Source: Diprion similis
Lineage: Eukaryota; Arthropoda; Insecta; Hymenoptera; Diprionidae
DNA: 64,000 nt
NCBI RefSeq assembly: GCF_021155765.1
Contig: NC_060105.1
Span: forward strand, 15,223,001-15,287,000
Reading direction: 5' to 3'
In this document: positions 48,994-62,138 of the stretch, piece by piece
Numbering within the stretch: position 1 is the first letter of the stretch
How the letters are laid out: each line of letters begins with the position of its first letter
Notes under the pieces: generated by a model
Database searches by the model: none
Told to the model about the DNA's origin: nothing
Seen by the model: only the letters and a program-made list of their open reading frames with translations
Made by a program: the position numbers and the translations under genes

Positions 48994-50867
48994 CAACCGA
49001 ATGACTTGATTCTTTTTATAATCGTTGGTAAGCGATTTCCCGTCGTTTGTAAGTCAATAGTTCAGTTGTTATGAATAAAACAAATTTGGCTAGGGAATTT
49101 GCGTGATGTTTGCCCCTCATAGTTGCAATTTAGGATCGAATTCAGTTCTGCTTGTATGTACAACATACATACAAAATTGTTTGTAGGTTATTGTAGGTAA
49201 TTTCGCGTCGTTTGTAAACCAATGGTTCACTTGTTATTAATAAAACAAATTCGTCTAAGGAGTTCAAGTGACGTTACCCCCTGACAACACCTGCAATTCG
49301 TGATCAAAATGAGTTCTGCATATGCGTAATCGTTTGTAGGTAGTTGTAATTTAGTTATCGGCGTTTGGAGTCCATGGATTAGTCGTTATTAATAAAACAA
49401 ATTCGGCTAGGGAATTCACGTGGTGTTAGTCCCTCCTTGTTTTAATTTGCGATCGAATTCAGTTCTGCTTGTACGGAATCATTCGTAGGTCGTGTGTAGG
49501 TGATTGTGGGTAATTTTCCGTCGTTTTTAAGTCAATAGTTCAGTCGTTATTGATGAACCAAATTTATCTAGGGAGTTCGACTGACGTCAGCCCCTTACAT
49601 TAGCATTTCACGATCGAATTTAGTTCTGCCTGTCCGGAATTGTTTGTAGGTCATTTGGAGGTAATTTCAAGTGATTTCCCGATTTTTGTAAGTGAATAGT
49701 GGAACCGCTGACACTCAATCAAAGCGGCGCATTTCGAATTTAACGCCGAAGGCAACCGCTGCGGTTTGCCGGCGATCGATCCGCCCGTAAAAATTCCGGA
49801 TCATGGGACATCAGAAAAAAAATATTTCCGTCCGGAACGATTCCGGACCATGGGACGGCACCCTAAGTACTTTTCTGATGGTTGTCAGTCAATAGTTCAT
49901 AGAATCGAAATGAAATTTACTGTCAAAGAGGAGCTGTCATAATTTCGCTGCGCTAGTTCTGGACAAACTCTGGGGTTAATACCTTATTACTATTGTTTTC
50001 ATTGTTGCGAATCAACAATCGACTATCAATTTGCAACGCATTATTCAACACTGTGATACACATTTCAACAGCGTGATGAGTTGTATTGGATGCGCTGAGA
50101 TTGGATAAACACCTGAAAATAGTGGCGGGCTACAGTCTTTTCTTTTTTTTTAATATGTATGTCGAAGGGGGGGGGGGCATTTTAGAAGTGAAACTTCTTC
50201 AGCATCGTTGTGATTTGGAACTCGACGAAACGAGAAACGACCCTAAAAAGAGACAAACACATACATCTATAAGATTCAGCCTGAGAGAGAATGAGATAGA
50301 ATACATTATCCAGCGATTCTTATCATCTCGGTCTCCTTTTTGTACGGTGCTTCGTAGCCTCCACGCTCTTGTCTACTAAGCGTTTTCTATCGCGCGTGGC
50401 CTTCACGTACAATTTTTTTATTTGTTCTAAGTCTTACAGATAATTGTGTCGAAATTAATAAAGGTCGAAGAAGTGCTTATAAACACCTACGATCCACCTA
50501 CAAATCATCCCGCGCGCAGGCTATCTATCGTGTAACTTTTCACATTTTCACACCTCTCACCATACAGGCATTCTGATTCGTTGACTAAACTTTGCAAACC
50601 AATCAGAATGCTTGGATGGTAGGAAATGTAAAAATGGAAATGTAAAAAGTTACATGATAGATAGCCAGAACTCAATTCGATCGCGAATTGCAACTATGAG
50701 GGGCTAACACTTAGAGCATATACCTAAGGGCTAAGACATCACGCAATTTCCCTAACCAAATTTGTTTTATTAATTACAGTTGAACTATCGAATTACAAAC
50801 GACGGGAAATGACTCAAAAACATCTACAAACGACCTACAAATGATTAGAAAAAGAATCAACTCATTT
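48994..50867. mobile_element. 1.9 kb inverted-end element containing a tandem array
   Basis: The left end CAACCGAATGACTTGATTCT (48994-49013) is the near-inverse of AGAATCAACTCATTTGGTTG ending near 50873; I place the right border within a few bases of 50867. Inside are the tandem array 49025-49700, a GC-rich block 49700-49865 and an inverted array-like module at 50660-50850. It abuts the previous palindrome with no gap. Confidence 0.55.
49025..49700. repeat. Diverged tandem array, four units of about 150-165 bp
   Basis: Units start near 49042, 49209, 49361 and 49521. Each reads roughly CGTCGTTTGTAAGTCAATAG, then TTATTAATAAAACAAATT, a TAGGGAATT-type word, a TAGCCCCT-type word, GATCGAATTCAGTTCTGC and TTGTAGGT. 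Unit lengths and sequence vary, so it is an old array. Confidence 0.75.
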
Positions 50868-51145
50868 GGTTGTTAATGAAGTATATGGAGCTCTTGAGTT
50901 TCGCGTGCAGGGTAGAACGCAGAGGGCGCCGCTCGATGATAGATTTTTCTTGTCCATTTTTGATCACGAAAAGCCCCATAAGGGTGTGAGTCTTGATATG
51001 ATATATCTTCAGTCAACGCCGATGGCGCCGAAGCATGAAAAACTGATGAAGTGGAAAACGCTATAATACAAACAAACAAAAGGATTTGTTGAATTACTGT
51101 GCACCCATTGATTATATCGGAGTACTTGTTTTACCTTTACTAAAA

Positions 51146-52463
51146 ATGGCCTCAGGACTTGAAAGTTACGTAAACCGTATCCTTTTTCTTACCCGAAGTT
51201 GTATTTTTAATTTAATTACACAAGGGTTATGTTTCCTCAATGTTTACTAGATACTGTGTCAATAATAACTTCCGATGGTAGAAACTTTATCGTGAGTATG
51301 ATATCATCTTGCTTCTAAAGAATTTTATCTGAAAAATGAATCGCTGTGGTAATGCAGTCGCGAACCGGTAGCGTAGTTATTACCTTGTATGTGCGTATCG
51401 TTCCGGATAGCAACAGAATACGAAAATTTATTAAATCTGTGGCAAGAGTATAAATTAATCAAACTCGTGATGGGATATAAAAACTTGAAAGGGGGATTTC
51501 ACTGTACCACTTGCTGGAGATGCCATTAACCAAGAAGTATATTCATGTGAATCTATTAAAATTTGCTGGCTGCCAACCGCTCTGCTGTCTGCATGGTCAT
51601 TCTCAGCTGCCTAGACACTGTGAATCTAACCTTTTGTAGGAATTTAAACAATTTACTGATTGTGTAACTTTCATAAGTTAATCAGTCTTAGGAGAATGTC
51701 ATAATTAGTCTAAATTGACCATGTTAAATGTCACTAATTTTGGCTATGATCACAGCCTACGGAACACTGATAACAAAGTGTCACAGTCAGCGCAGTACTA
51801 CATGCAATGGGAAATCAAAATATTCAAGAGCTTTGTTGTTTCATACAAGAATAGCACCAGAAAGTATATTCCTGCAATAAGTGGTGATATAATTACAAGA
51901 ATATTTTTCTGGACCCTTGTAGTCAACATTGGATGTAGCATTGCACTGACTACAGCATTTTCACATGAATGATGCGCAGGTGTCGATTATAATGAAAATA
52001 ATTCGTATGTAAAACTCTTGGTAAAGACTCAGTTCACACTATACTCATTAAAGTTTGTCCAATAACGAAGTAGTTATTCTAGGTATGTTTTCCAAATTGA
52101 AAGCGCTATACCATCACTCTTATTCATGAATATCATCAAATATTCTGAACTATGTTTATGTTTCAGGGTACATTGAAAGGATTTGATCAGACAATCAATT
52201 TAATTCTCGACGAATCGCACGAGCGTGTGTACAGCGTTACACAAGGTGTTGAACAAGTTGTGTTAGGTCTTCATATTATCAGAGGAGATAACGTGTATGT
52301 CCATATTACAAAATAATCTACATTTCCAAGAATCTTAGTAATTCATGTAAACCAATATTTCTGTGTTTACAGAGCAATTGTCGGCGAGCTAGACGATGAG
52401 ATGGATGCAAGAATTGATCTTTCAGCGATCCGAGCTGAACCACTTAGTTCTGTAGCGCATTAA
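51146..52463 (+). CDS. LSM8: U6 snRNA-associated Sm-like protein LSm8
   Basis: Exons 51146-51176, 51251-51291, 52167-52294 and 52373-52463 give 291 nt, 96 aa, the usual size for LSm8. The protein begins MASGLESYVNHTVSIITSDG, continues GTLKGFDQTINLILDESHER (the Sm1 motif) and VEQVVLGLHIIRGDNVAIVG (the Sm2 region) and ends in RAEPLSSVAH, the LSm8 C-terminal signature that separates it from LSm1. LSm8 completes the nuclear LSm2-8 ring that binds the 3' oligo-U of U6 snRNA. Introns 2 and 3 are ordinary GT-AG; intron 1 is U12-type. A likely poly(A) signal is AATAAA at 52706-52711. Confidence 0.95.
51177..51250 (+). other. U12-type (minor spliceosome) intron in LSM8
   Basis: The intron begins GTATCCTTTTTC, an exact match to the U12 5' splice-site consensus (A/G)TATCCTTT. 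It ends TTTCCTCAATGTTTACTAG, where TTCCTCAAT fits the U12 branch consensus TTCCTTAAC in 7 of 9 positions about 11 nt before the acceptor. It is 74 nt long and in phase 1. Confidence 0.85.
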
Positions 52464-52711
52464 AATAAATTCAAAAAAATATTGGACGTTTTTCTGAGTA
52501 CTCCTTATTTTAATCCATATTATACTAAGTGCTAAATGTGTTCTTACAACGTATTTGATTTGCATTTCGATGCATTTCTAATTTTAAGGATATGTGTTTG
52601 ATATCAAAATTGAACAGAGGAAAACAGAACTCAATTTTTCTCAGTGCCTTAATGTGATTAGGTCGTTAAAATCGTACTTATAACACCAGCAATAGTGTTG
52701 GATGGAATAAA

Positions 52712-54824
52712 AATATTGGTAAAACGGTAGGTTAATAAGATACTGCTGATTACTTCAAGTTTCGATCTTGTAATATTACCCACTAACACTTTACATAAAT
52801 TATAAAACACTTATATTAAAGTTAATTATAGGCATTTATTCTATAGATAACGAAATTTATTTATTTCCGATTGCATGGTAATATTCAATATGGAAAAATG
52901 AGTAATAATGAGTGACTTATAGCCGAAAAATGATGTTATATTACTATATCTGCATAGAACAGAACGTTTGAAATGAATTGTAGCACTGATGATTGTATCT
53001 AGAGAATAATTAAGTTTTACCTTATTTGATTCACGAAATATACACTATTCACATATCACTGGAAGTCATTACAATATTTATATTTAAATATGATTGCTAA
53101 TATGATTTCTTGGATGAATGAATAATAATAATAATTTTTCAGTTCAAAATCACCATATTAATTTTTGATGTTCACTAAATTAAATTTTCTTGTTTTGGCA
53201 TAATGTATTTGCAATGAACAAATAATAAGTTATTTAGTATTTGCTGAAGTTGCATCACTTATATTTATTACATGATACTTCTATAAATTTTTTTAACATG
53301 CATGTTAAATTGATAATTTTAAAGTTGCATTTAACAAGCAAGTAAATATTATGCAATGATACTGTCGGAGCTGATGATAACTTAGTAAAGTATGTATGTA
53401 CAGTTGGAAGACGTACAAAAATAAAACTGGAATACGTAATATCAAGTATCAATAAGTAATACAAATGTAGTAAGTAATTTAAATTCAACCATTGAGGAGT
53501 TGTGTCATGAATTTCATCGTTAGTATTTTGACCTCCATCTAACTAATTCGAACGACGGAAAAACCTTCAACTTTGGTGTCAATTCGTACCCTCAACTTTT
53601 TTCTAATAGGAATCCATAGTTGGGGGTACGATTATATACACCCAAGTTAAGAGTTTTTCTCGTGACAATACTAGAAACTATGTACAAGTTTCAACCATCT
53701 TTCTCTCTAATTTGTTATCCATGATGACTCAGTAATTACTGAAATCATTAATCAATTTACATCATTTCATTGGTATGGTTGAGGTGCCGGTATACAGAAC
53801 ATTGTTGGGATATATTGTCTTATACCCACCTTAATAATCGGAATTGAAACTTTCAACATATTAATACACATTTATTTCTGTATTTCAAATTTCGTACCAA
53901 ATTCCATGATTCAATATGTACCGCATTCATATATAGTATAAATTAGTAGTCATTTCATGTAACTAGTTTGAAATCACTTTACCAAAACTATTTTTACTAT
54001 TGTTATGTTGATGTTAATTAATGTTCTCTGCAGTGTTGATACATTTAAGAAAAGTAAAACTAAGAAAAACTGATATATAACAGCGAAATATTCCACTTTG
54101 TGTAAATAATAGTGCATGATAGTAAATCGTGGAAGATTTCTTACAGTGGACACTCAAAGTAAGTTACAAAGAGAGCTTGTGGAGTACAAGAGAATTGAAT
54201 TCAATTGAAGTTTTTGAGGCGATAGCAGGGGTAACACGAAAAAGTATGTGTTTTAGGATTGTATTGAATAGATCTGCATTTTACGGAAAAACAATATGTC
54301 GACTTGAGTGGGCCACTTGAAAATAATTTTCCTCCATAATGAATTATAGTAATTTGTTGAGTTACACATCTTCAAATACAAAATAAGAAGTAACACTAAT
54401 GAAAAATTCTGTACTGGTTATTTTTAATGCAGTTATTGCAATCGATAAATATAATGTCGAATAACTTCTGGGTAAATGAAATATAGTTAAAGTACACAAC
54501 TTTAAAACGGAATACAAATTATGCACAATCTCATCAATTATTTTAACACTTGATACGCAATCTTTTGACTGATGTTGTAAGATCCGTACCAGCTTTAATA
54601 TTGATTTCTGGATACTCAGTACCCAATGATTACTTGGTCGTCTATCAAATGTAATGTGATGAAGTATCTCGTTGCAAACTTATATGAGCAAGAGCCATTT
54701 ACACAATTGGGTGACATCATGCTCATTTTACCTGCCTCATCTATTACTTGTCATGTTGGCATTATTATTAACCACTTTTAACATGTGATGCTACAAGTCT
54801 CACTGTTGCATAAAATTCTACAAT
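52712..54824. other. Intergenic between LSM8 and ZC3H4, no gene seen
   Basis: AT-rich DNA downstream of both convergent genes, including their 3' UTRs. The short frames at 53255-53488 and 54129-54320 have no recognisable features. Confidence 0.5.
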
Positions 54825-57800
54825 TCACGGCGGAGATCTTCTATTACTACTGTTATTGTTACTTCTGTTACGATTTCGTCTGCGAATCCGACCCGACCCT
54901 CGCCGATTATTCTGATTTTGATTGCCTGCATTCCAGTCTCCTCCATTACCCCCAAAGTTTGGAGGTGGAGGTCCATTGGGACCAAAGCCCATAATATTGT
55001 CATTAGGTCCGAAGGTGTTGAAATTACTAGGTGGAAAGTTCTGTCCCTCGTAATTTGGCGCATCGTAATTTGGCCCGTCATGTCCGAATCCCCCCATAGT
55101 AGGTGCAGGGCCCAATAAACCAGCCCCGCTGTTACGCTGTGGGTTAAATCGGGGATCAAAATTCATCTGATTAGCAGGCCCCATATGTGAGCCATTTGGC
55201 CCCATATGTGAGCCATTTGGCCCCATGTTTCCCATCGGCGGTACATTGGTTATAGCCGGCATTTGTCCCATGTTTGGCATATTTCCCATCATTGGTCCGT
55301 TCGCTCCAATATTTCCAATCATATTCATTGGTCCCATATTTCCCATCATAGGTGCATTACCGCCCAAGGTGATGGGCATACTTTGAGAATTAATCGCCTT
55401 CACATTGTCTATAGGTGGTTGCTGAGAATTTGCGGACATGGAAGGTATAGCACTGCCAGAAGGTGGTAAAGTTGCATTTTCTAAGGCTTTTCTACGTGGA
55501 TCTGCCCGAATTTGTGGCGGGGACTTCGGTGTGTCTGGTTTAACAGGTGGCGGGGACATCGGCGAATCTGCAAGGTCTGCGTCAGTGATACGGAATATTT
55601 TTCGCAGTCTAGGGTCATTTTTTACTTGCGGATCGTTTCGAGTCAATTTCAGACCTGTATAGTAAGGTATTGGTATATCTACTACGTATACTTTGAATGG
55701 CATGGGAGGATGCGAAGATATACTTGCATCTATTTCTGTACAGGGAACATGTGATGGTGCAGGTTTAAAGGGGAGACTGAGCATTTGTCTCAGATCAATG
55801 TCTGATCTTGTTGAAGTCGCTGTTACTATTCTCAAATCTGTGTCCCCAAAGTCGGAAGTGTATCGTTGTCTCAAGTCCATATCTTTCCTTCTGTGATCCT
55901 GATCACTTTTAGCTCTTAAATCTGTATCCAAGTGAGTATCCATGCTTGTTATCCCTGAACTGTAGATACTATTCTCTATCCTCAAGGGTTTTGATTCTTT
56001 TTTCAGGTCTGACCTCGCCGTTGGCGGCGGACTGTGTAGCTTGTGATCTTCTCGTCGTTGGCGTGGGTCCCTAGACATTCTTGGATCCCTGGAAATGCTA
56101 GTGGAAGAATTATTCACAGTCATATTAGGTGACGAGTTGGGGCTTGGAATTCCGTCTTTTGTTATCGTTTTCGAACGGACAGTCGTGCTTGACGTTTCTG
56201 AAACTTGGTCGAACGTGGGTGAAACGCCAGTGTACATGTCGATTCTACTTTTTCCCTGATGGTTATACTCGGTAGGATACTCAATCTTGACTTTTTTCGG
56301 TGCCATAGGTCTGTCAACAAGCTCCAAATCAGATTTTGTCACATTTTCAATGGACTGTTCTGTCTTTGATAGACTCTTCTTATCTTTGCTATTCGTCGTT
56401 GAGCTGTGAGCTTTGATGGTTGACAGTAGTTTTGAAACTTCAGCACTGATATCAATTTTGCTCAAGTCTCCAAGTTTATCTACAATAGCCGCAGGTTGAG
56501 GTACAGTTGAAGTTTCAACTATGGTGGAGGATGATGTATCTTTTTGCCCACTTGACTTGCCATCAGTGTCAACTTCGTTGTCATCTTTTTGTGTATCTTT
56601 CAGAACGATTGTCAAGTTACCTCCATCATCGTCGTCGTCGTCTTCATCATCAGAGTACCAATCACCTTGTTGATTCTCCAAATTATCTTTGATGTATTCA
56701 TCGTCCATGTTTTTGAAACTATCTTGAGCAGCTCGTTGCAGCTGTTGAATTCTTAGAAATAGTTCTTGCGCTCGTTTTGGTAAGTGTGACGGAATTTCAC
56801 CATCCTCGTTGGACACACCTGATGCCAAAGATAAACTTGAAGATTGGGCGGACATTTGCTGCTCTGGAATGGGCAAATAATAATCATGAAAACAATTTAT
56901 AACGTCCGGTAGACTGCATTTATTCGTTAGTACGTTAAATAATTGGACGGATTAGTGTTAACTTTTGTAGGCTGACATCTGAAAAAATATCTGAAACCAT
57001 CCATTGAGTATTCAACTTTTTTTTCCCACCAATGATAATTGATGAATGAAGAGAATTGTACGCGGAATTTCATATGAATTTTTCAATACGGAATTAAAAT
57101 TGATGCAACAGCGATCAAGTCAGTGTGATTTTAATTTGGCAACCTAAAAGTTTGCGTCTAAAATAAGTGAACAAAGTGTGAAATAATCACTGATCCTTTC
57201 ACTTATTTTGTGTTTTCCGATGGTAATTAAAGTTTTAAAATCCAAATACAAAAGAACGTGTGTTATGCATCAAATTTCACGTCAATAGTATAAAAAAAAT
57301 TGAACAAGAAGAAGGAATAAACAATATGCTTACCTTCTTGTTTCAATTTTTCACCACTTCTATCTCTATTTTCTTCGTCTTCGACAGGAATTTCTATAAC
57401 CAGCTGAGTTTCTTCATCCTTGTCACTTTCTTCATCAATTTTTGTAGTTAGGTTCGCTGCTTCGTCGGCTATGCTCACAGTAGACAGCTTTGCAGGCGGC
57501 AATAAAAGTTGCCTAAGGTCCACATCTTTTGGGGCTTCAAACTTTGCCTCATGTTCTACTTTTTTTGCCTGGACGAATGAAGATTCGCAGCATATCAGAA
57601 GATTGCAAGAGACTGCGAGAAAAGAATGCTTCTTTTCATAATAATAGACATGCTTACCTGAGCAGCAATTTCATCCTCCTCAACATCTTTCGTAAAATCT
57701 TCTTTTTCTTTAGCATCCTGCTCTTTTTCAATGTCATCGCCAGTCGATTCATTGTAAAATCCCATGCTGGCAATTCGCTGCTGCAATAATAGCTGATGTT

Positions 57801-60800
57801 GGAGCTGTTGTTGAACAGCCAAGCCCAGGGCAGCGTTGGGTAATTGGAGGCCAAGTTGGTTTGCTGACTGAAGCAGCATAATTTGTTCATACGGCACGCG
57901 ATCCTCATCAGATCCCCATCTAGTTTTCTTTCCTGGTGATTTTCTTTCTTTTACTCCACTCTTTGGCTGGGTACCAGTATTCTCAGCTATGAATAAGAAT
58001 CAAAAATCATTAAAAACGCTAAATTTATGTCTGGAAATGAATGTCATTACATGATGCGAGCTTTGCCAAATTTCCTGACAATAAAATAACGTCATTAGAA
58101 GTTGTACAAATAGTACTTTAAGTCACATCTGTTTTAACCAGTGTGATAATTTAGAGTATAGTTCATACAAAAGTCACGTAGGTGTGTGGTAAAATTTATT
58201 AATTGGATTTTGTGATCACTCATCGAAGTGACTCCGATCAACTGCTTAATTTTAGTTTTAATGTTAGCGACGAAGCTGGTGTGGCTGTGCAATTAGATCA
58301 CTTATAAGGATACCAGACTGATACACTCTTATAGGCTATCCAGAAGGGGAAATCGAAATTGAAGTACCATCAAAGTTCAGTGGTCTAGGATCTTTTCAGG
58401 TTCTGGCAATTATCTTCACTTTTTGGGTGTAAGCACCGTCTCGGATGACGATGAATATATATGGTCATGTAGATATTCGATAAACTTTTATGGATATTAT
58501 AAAAATGTGCAAATTATATTAACAATGTCGCAATTTGAAGTGTTTCACGAAATCCAATTACACAAATCTTTGTTTCTCACCTTCGTCGTCTTTTCTTTCT
58601 CCACCGTGAGTGCTATTCGGTACTTGGACATTCAGTTCAAAGAGACTGGGGATTTTCTGGTTTGCAAGATTCTGATTCACTTGTCCTTGAGCCTTGGCAG
58701 TATTATTGATCATCATCAACGCTCCTTCCCTAGTAAGCCTTGGAAAGTCCCCCAAAATCTCCTTCGGTGCTGTTTCCAAGTGCTTTAGTAAAATATTTTT
58801 GACCTGCGGAAATAAGAGGATATTCAATAATGCTGATAATACGAACTGCTCAAGATTTTCCTCTTAGTTAAAGTTTCAAATCAAAATCGATGTTAGGTGA
58901 GGAAATCACTATTCCTGTCCTAAGTCGAGTTCTTCGTCAGGTTGACATATATTAACTATGGTAGTATTTATTGAAATCGGGCATAAAATTTACTTTTTCA
59001 TAAAGTAGAGGGTTTCGCCAGAGTTAACTGCTTAAAACCTTGAAATTCTGTTAGCTGGATACTGCAATACAGTTTCAGACTACTGATTTTACAAGTGTGT
59101 GTTTCGCATGTGATTTAAGAAAATTTGCTTCTGACTTCTTCAGTTTGAACAACGCTTTTAAATTTATACAAAAGGTTTTGCAATATAGTTATTACGCTAC
59201 CAGTTAGTAATATTAATTGCTGTAACACATTCACTCAAAATTACAATAATGTAATAAAAAACAAAACTCGACAAACCAAGTCGGTCAAGTTCAAAGATGA
59301 AATATTGAGTCATTCATTTCATGAATTCTATTTTATGATTCCACCTGTTTGTATTAGAGTGAACTTGATAAATCAGAGATGGAAATATCAGATTCGAGGA
59401 TTCTGCCACAAATCAAGCTTACCGGTAAACGTAATTAATGAATCGATGTATTTTATATACTTAAATGTTGCGACCCTCACCTGTTCATTGAGTGGACTGT
59501 GAGAAAATTTACAATTTTCTCCATTTGTGCACTTTAATCCAGTGTGGAAAAATTTACATGGAAAATCATGATGCATATAGAGGCATTTGTCTCTCTTAGC
59601 ACAACAATCCATAAGGTAGAATTTACAGAGTTCCATTTTGCGTGGAGGAAGAGCATTATGAGAAAATGGACAGTCATCTCCGCGATGACATTTTCCTTGC
59701 ATAAAGTAGACACAAACAGAGTCCGGGTCTTGGATATGATCGTTGTTCTGATTTCTACGGTTGTTTCGATCATTCCGCATGTGACCTCGCCCTTTATTTT
59801 TACCTCCTCTATCATTTTTCCCACCCCTGCGACCTGCAAATTAAATGAATCAATGTCAAAATTGATGCGCTTGATCATTGAAAAGCATAACATTTAGTGA
59901 ACAAAAATGTACAAATTAATACATTCCGATTTCAATAGAATTAAGAGACGAACTCATGAAAAACTTTTCCATCATCTTTTGTACAAACCTCCTCGCCCAC
60001 CACGCTTATTTTCATTGTCTCGATGTCGATTGAATCCAGGACGCTCTTCGTAATCGGATCCACTCTCGTAACTCTCATAGTCATTGTTTAGACGTCTTGC
60101 AGGAGAATTGTGTTCCCGGGAGTCTTTTCTGATTGGTGAAGCACCTCTGACAAACAGCATCTCGTCGTCATCTTCATTACCATCTTCTTCATCACTTGGT
60201 TTCCTCCTCTGATCACAAAAAATTATATGAACAAAAATTATAAACACATCGTGACAACTTTTAGATACAAAATTTAATGTCGAGATATCTGCGATATTTC
60301 TGTAATTTCTTCGTTATCATTTCGAAATAATCTATTTGTGACAATTCGTAAAATTCAGAAAAAAATGAAATTATGTGAATTCTGAAAGAGTTACATGACT
60401 GAAGTTTCATAGAGCACATAGTCAATAATATTCCATCTTTGAACGTGCACCAAAAAATCAGTTTGCTCCCTGGAGAAAATACCTATTTAGGCAGGCATTT
60501 ATACGCAAATGATTACGTGAATCATAATATTCTAAAGTATCTTACAGAAATTTGGCATGGTGTATTACCTTTTGTTCTTTACTACGGTCTTCCTCCCTGT
60601 CTTCACGACTCCTTTTCCTGCTGCCTTTATTACGATTATTCTTATTTTTATTTTTATTATCTTGACTCTTAGCTTTATCTTCTTCTAATGCAGCTCGTAT
60701 TGCTTTCTCAACATCACCTGCCCAATCCTCAGATGGATTTTTATACTTATTGAATCTATCAAGTTTACTTCCTGCTTGCACAAGTGGCTTTTTGTTTTTG

Positions 60801-62138
60801 TTAAACTTGGCATCAAAAATCTTATTCTTGGGAGGCTCCTGCTTTGCAACAGGCTTAGGTTGTTCAATACCAGGCTTAGGTATAACCGGAGGTGGAATCG
60901 GCTCGTCATCCTCATCAGACGGAATCTCTCCGTCTTCCAAATCTTCATCATTGTTGCTAAATAAATAAAAATAATCATGCTTATAACATTTGACCTATTT
61001 TTCCTCAGTTCAGAATACCAGCTGATATTTACAGCGGCTTGAAACAGATTATCATGAGTATTAATGTGTAATTATGTGTATAATAATGCTGCTATTATGA
61101 AGCTGAAACGTCACGTGTACAAATGTATTCTCAATTGCCGTGTTAAAGGTACTCCACTTATCATAACGTGATGTTGCTAATGTTTGAGACCTGCTTAGAG
61201 ATATTGGTAAGGTAGCCCTACTGTACTTGTCTCATTTAGGAATTGATGTCGATAGCAAGGATTACTGACTCTCCAATTTTTACACAACCTGACTCGGAAT
61301 CACACAACCTTATTGGTGCAGGCTTTGTATGTCATTATTGAAATCACATTACTGTACTTTATGAAATTAGCATAGATGTACCATTGCGTGCCGGTAATTT
61401 TTATGCATATTATTTCTAAAAAAATATTCTCATGTATTTGTATGAATTTCAGCACAAAAGCATGTCATGATTGCCAATTCATTTTTAGCCCACTAAATTA
61501 AAATTGAACGTTTTATTAAATCTTATTCCCTGATATTCTTGGATCAGAAGATTAATCCAAAGTAATTGATTTTTCACACATGTGAATTTTTTTAAATTGT
61601 CTTCAGTAGGTATTTGTGAAAAAACATAATACTTAATCTGTTTTAGTTTGGTAGACTAACTGTGACAAGCCAGCACCAACCCATTATCAAACAGATTTGA
61701 CTTCTTGTATAATTATGTAAAAATAATGGTGTAAATTAATACTTTGGTCATTTTAATTGCAATAGATCTGCTAGAAGGGAGAAAATTGTTGGGTTGATAG
61801 CGTTCAAAATAGAAGCATTCTTCCTAGGAAGCTGGCATTAAAATTCTTCATTCGCGGCAACATACTGAAGAATTTTTCATCGTTGGAATTTTTATGATAA
61901 AAATCACATTAGATCTTGGATTACAAGTGATTTGAGCATACATTAAAATAACTTGTATAAATTATCGAGGTGTCATGTTTGGCTGTGGAACTACATGAAA
62001 TTGCAATTGACAGTTGCAATTGGCAGTTGACACTATTTGAAGATTAGTTGGTCTTCTTTGTAGCAGATTTACAATCAGGAATTGAGAGAACCTGAAACCT
62101 CCAGTTTCAGAAGGTGAGGAATTATTACTCATAGACAT
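54825..62138 (-). CDS. ZC3H4: ZC3H4 / suppressor-of-sable-like CCCH zinc-finger protein, 1277 aa
   Basis: Minus-strand exons: 62138-62092, 60956-60569, 60208-59989, 59833-59481, 58803-58581, 57986-57658, 57568-57334, 56863-54825; all introns GT-AG and all phases match. The N-terminal acidic patch (LEDGEIPSDEDDE) and RGG-like stretch (RGGRGGRRGG) precede three CCCH fingers at about residues 259-330: CVYFMQGKCHRGDDCPFSH, CKFYLMDCCAKRDKCLYMH, CKFFHTGLKCTNGENCKFSH. Then QKIPSLFEL (exon 5), RAQELFLRIQQLQ and GDWYSDDEDDDDDDGG at the start of exon 8, repeated DPR motifs (SRDPRMSRDPRQRR), a Met/Gly/Asn/Pro-rich stretch and a basic Arg/Asn tail. This order is that of ZC3H4/ZC3H6 and fly Su(s), which with WDR82 terminate unproductive nuclear transcription. 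The start ATG (62138) is the least certain point: an acceptor-like TTTCAG lies 9 nt upstream, so a 5' exon is likely. Confidence 0.87.

Noticed and set aside
49025..49700. Regularly repeated units as a CRISPR array
   Set aside because: Units are 150-165 bp, diverged throughout, with no constant repeat/variable spacer pattern, in an insect genome.
51715..51972. 85-codon plus-strand frame
   Set aside because: Lies wholly within LSM8 intron 2 and has no recognisable domain.
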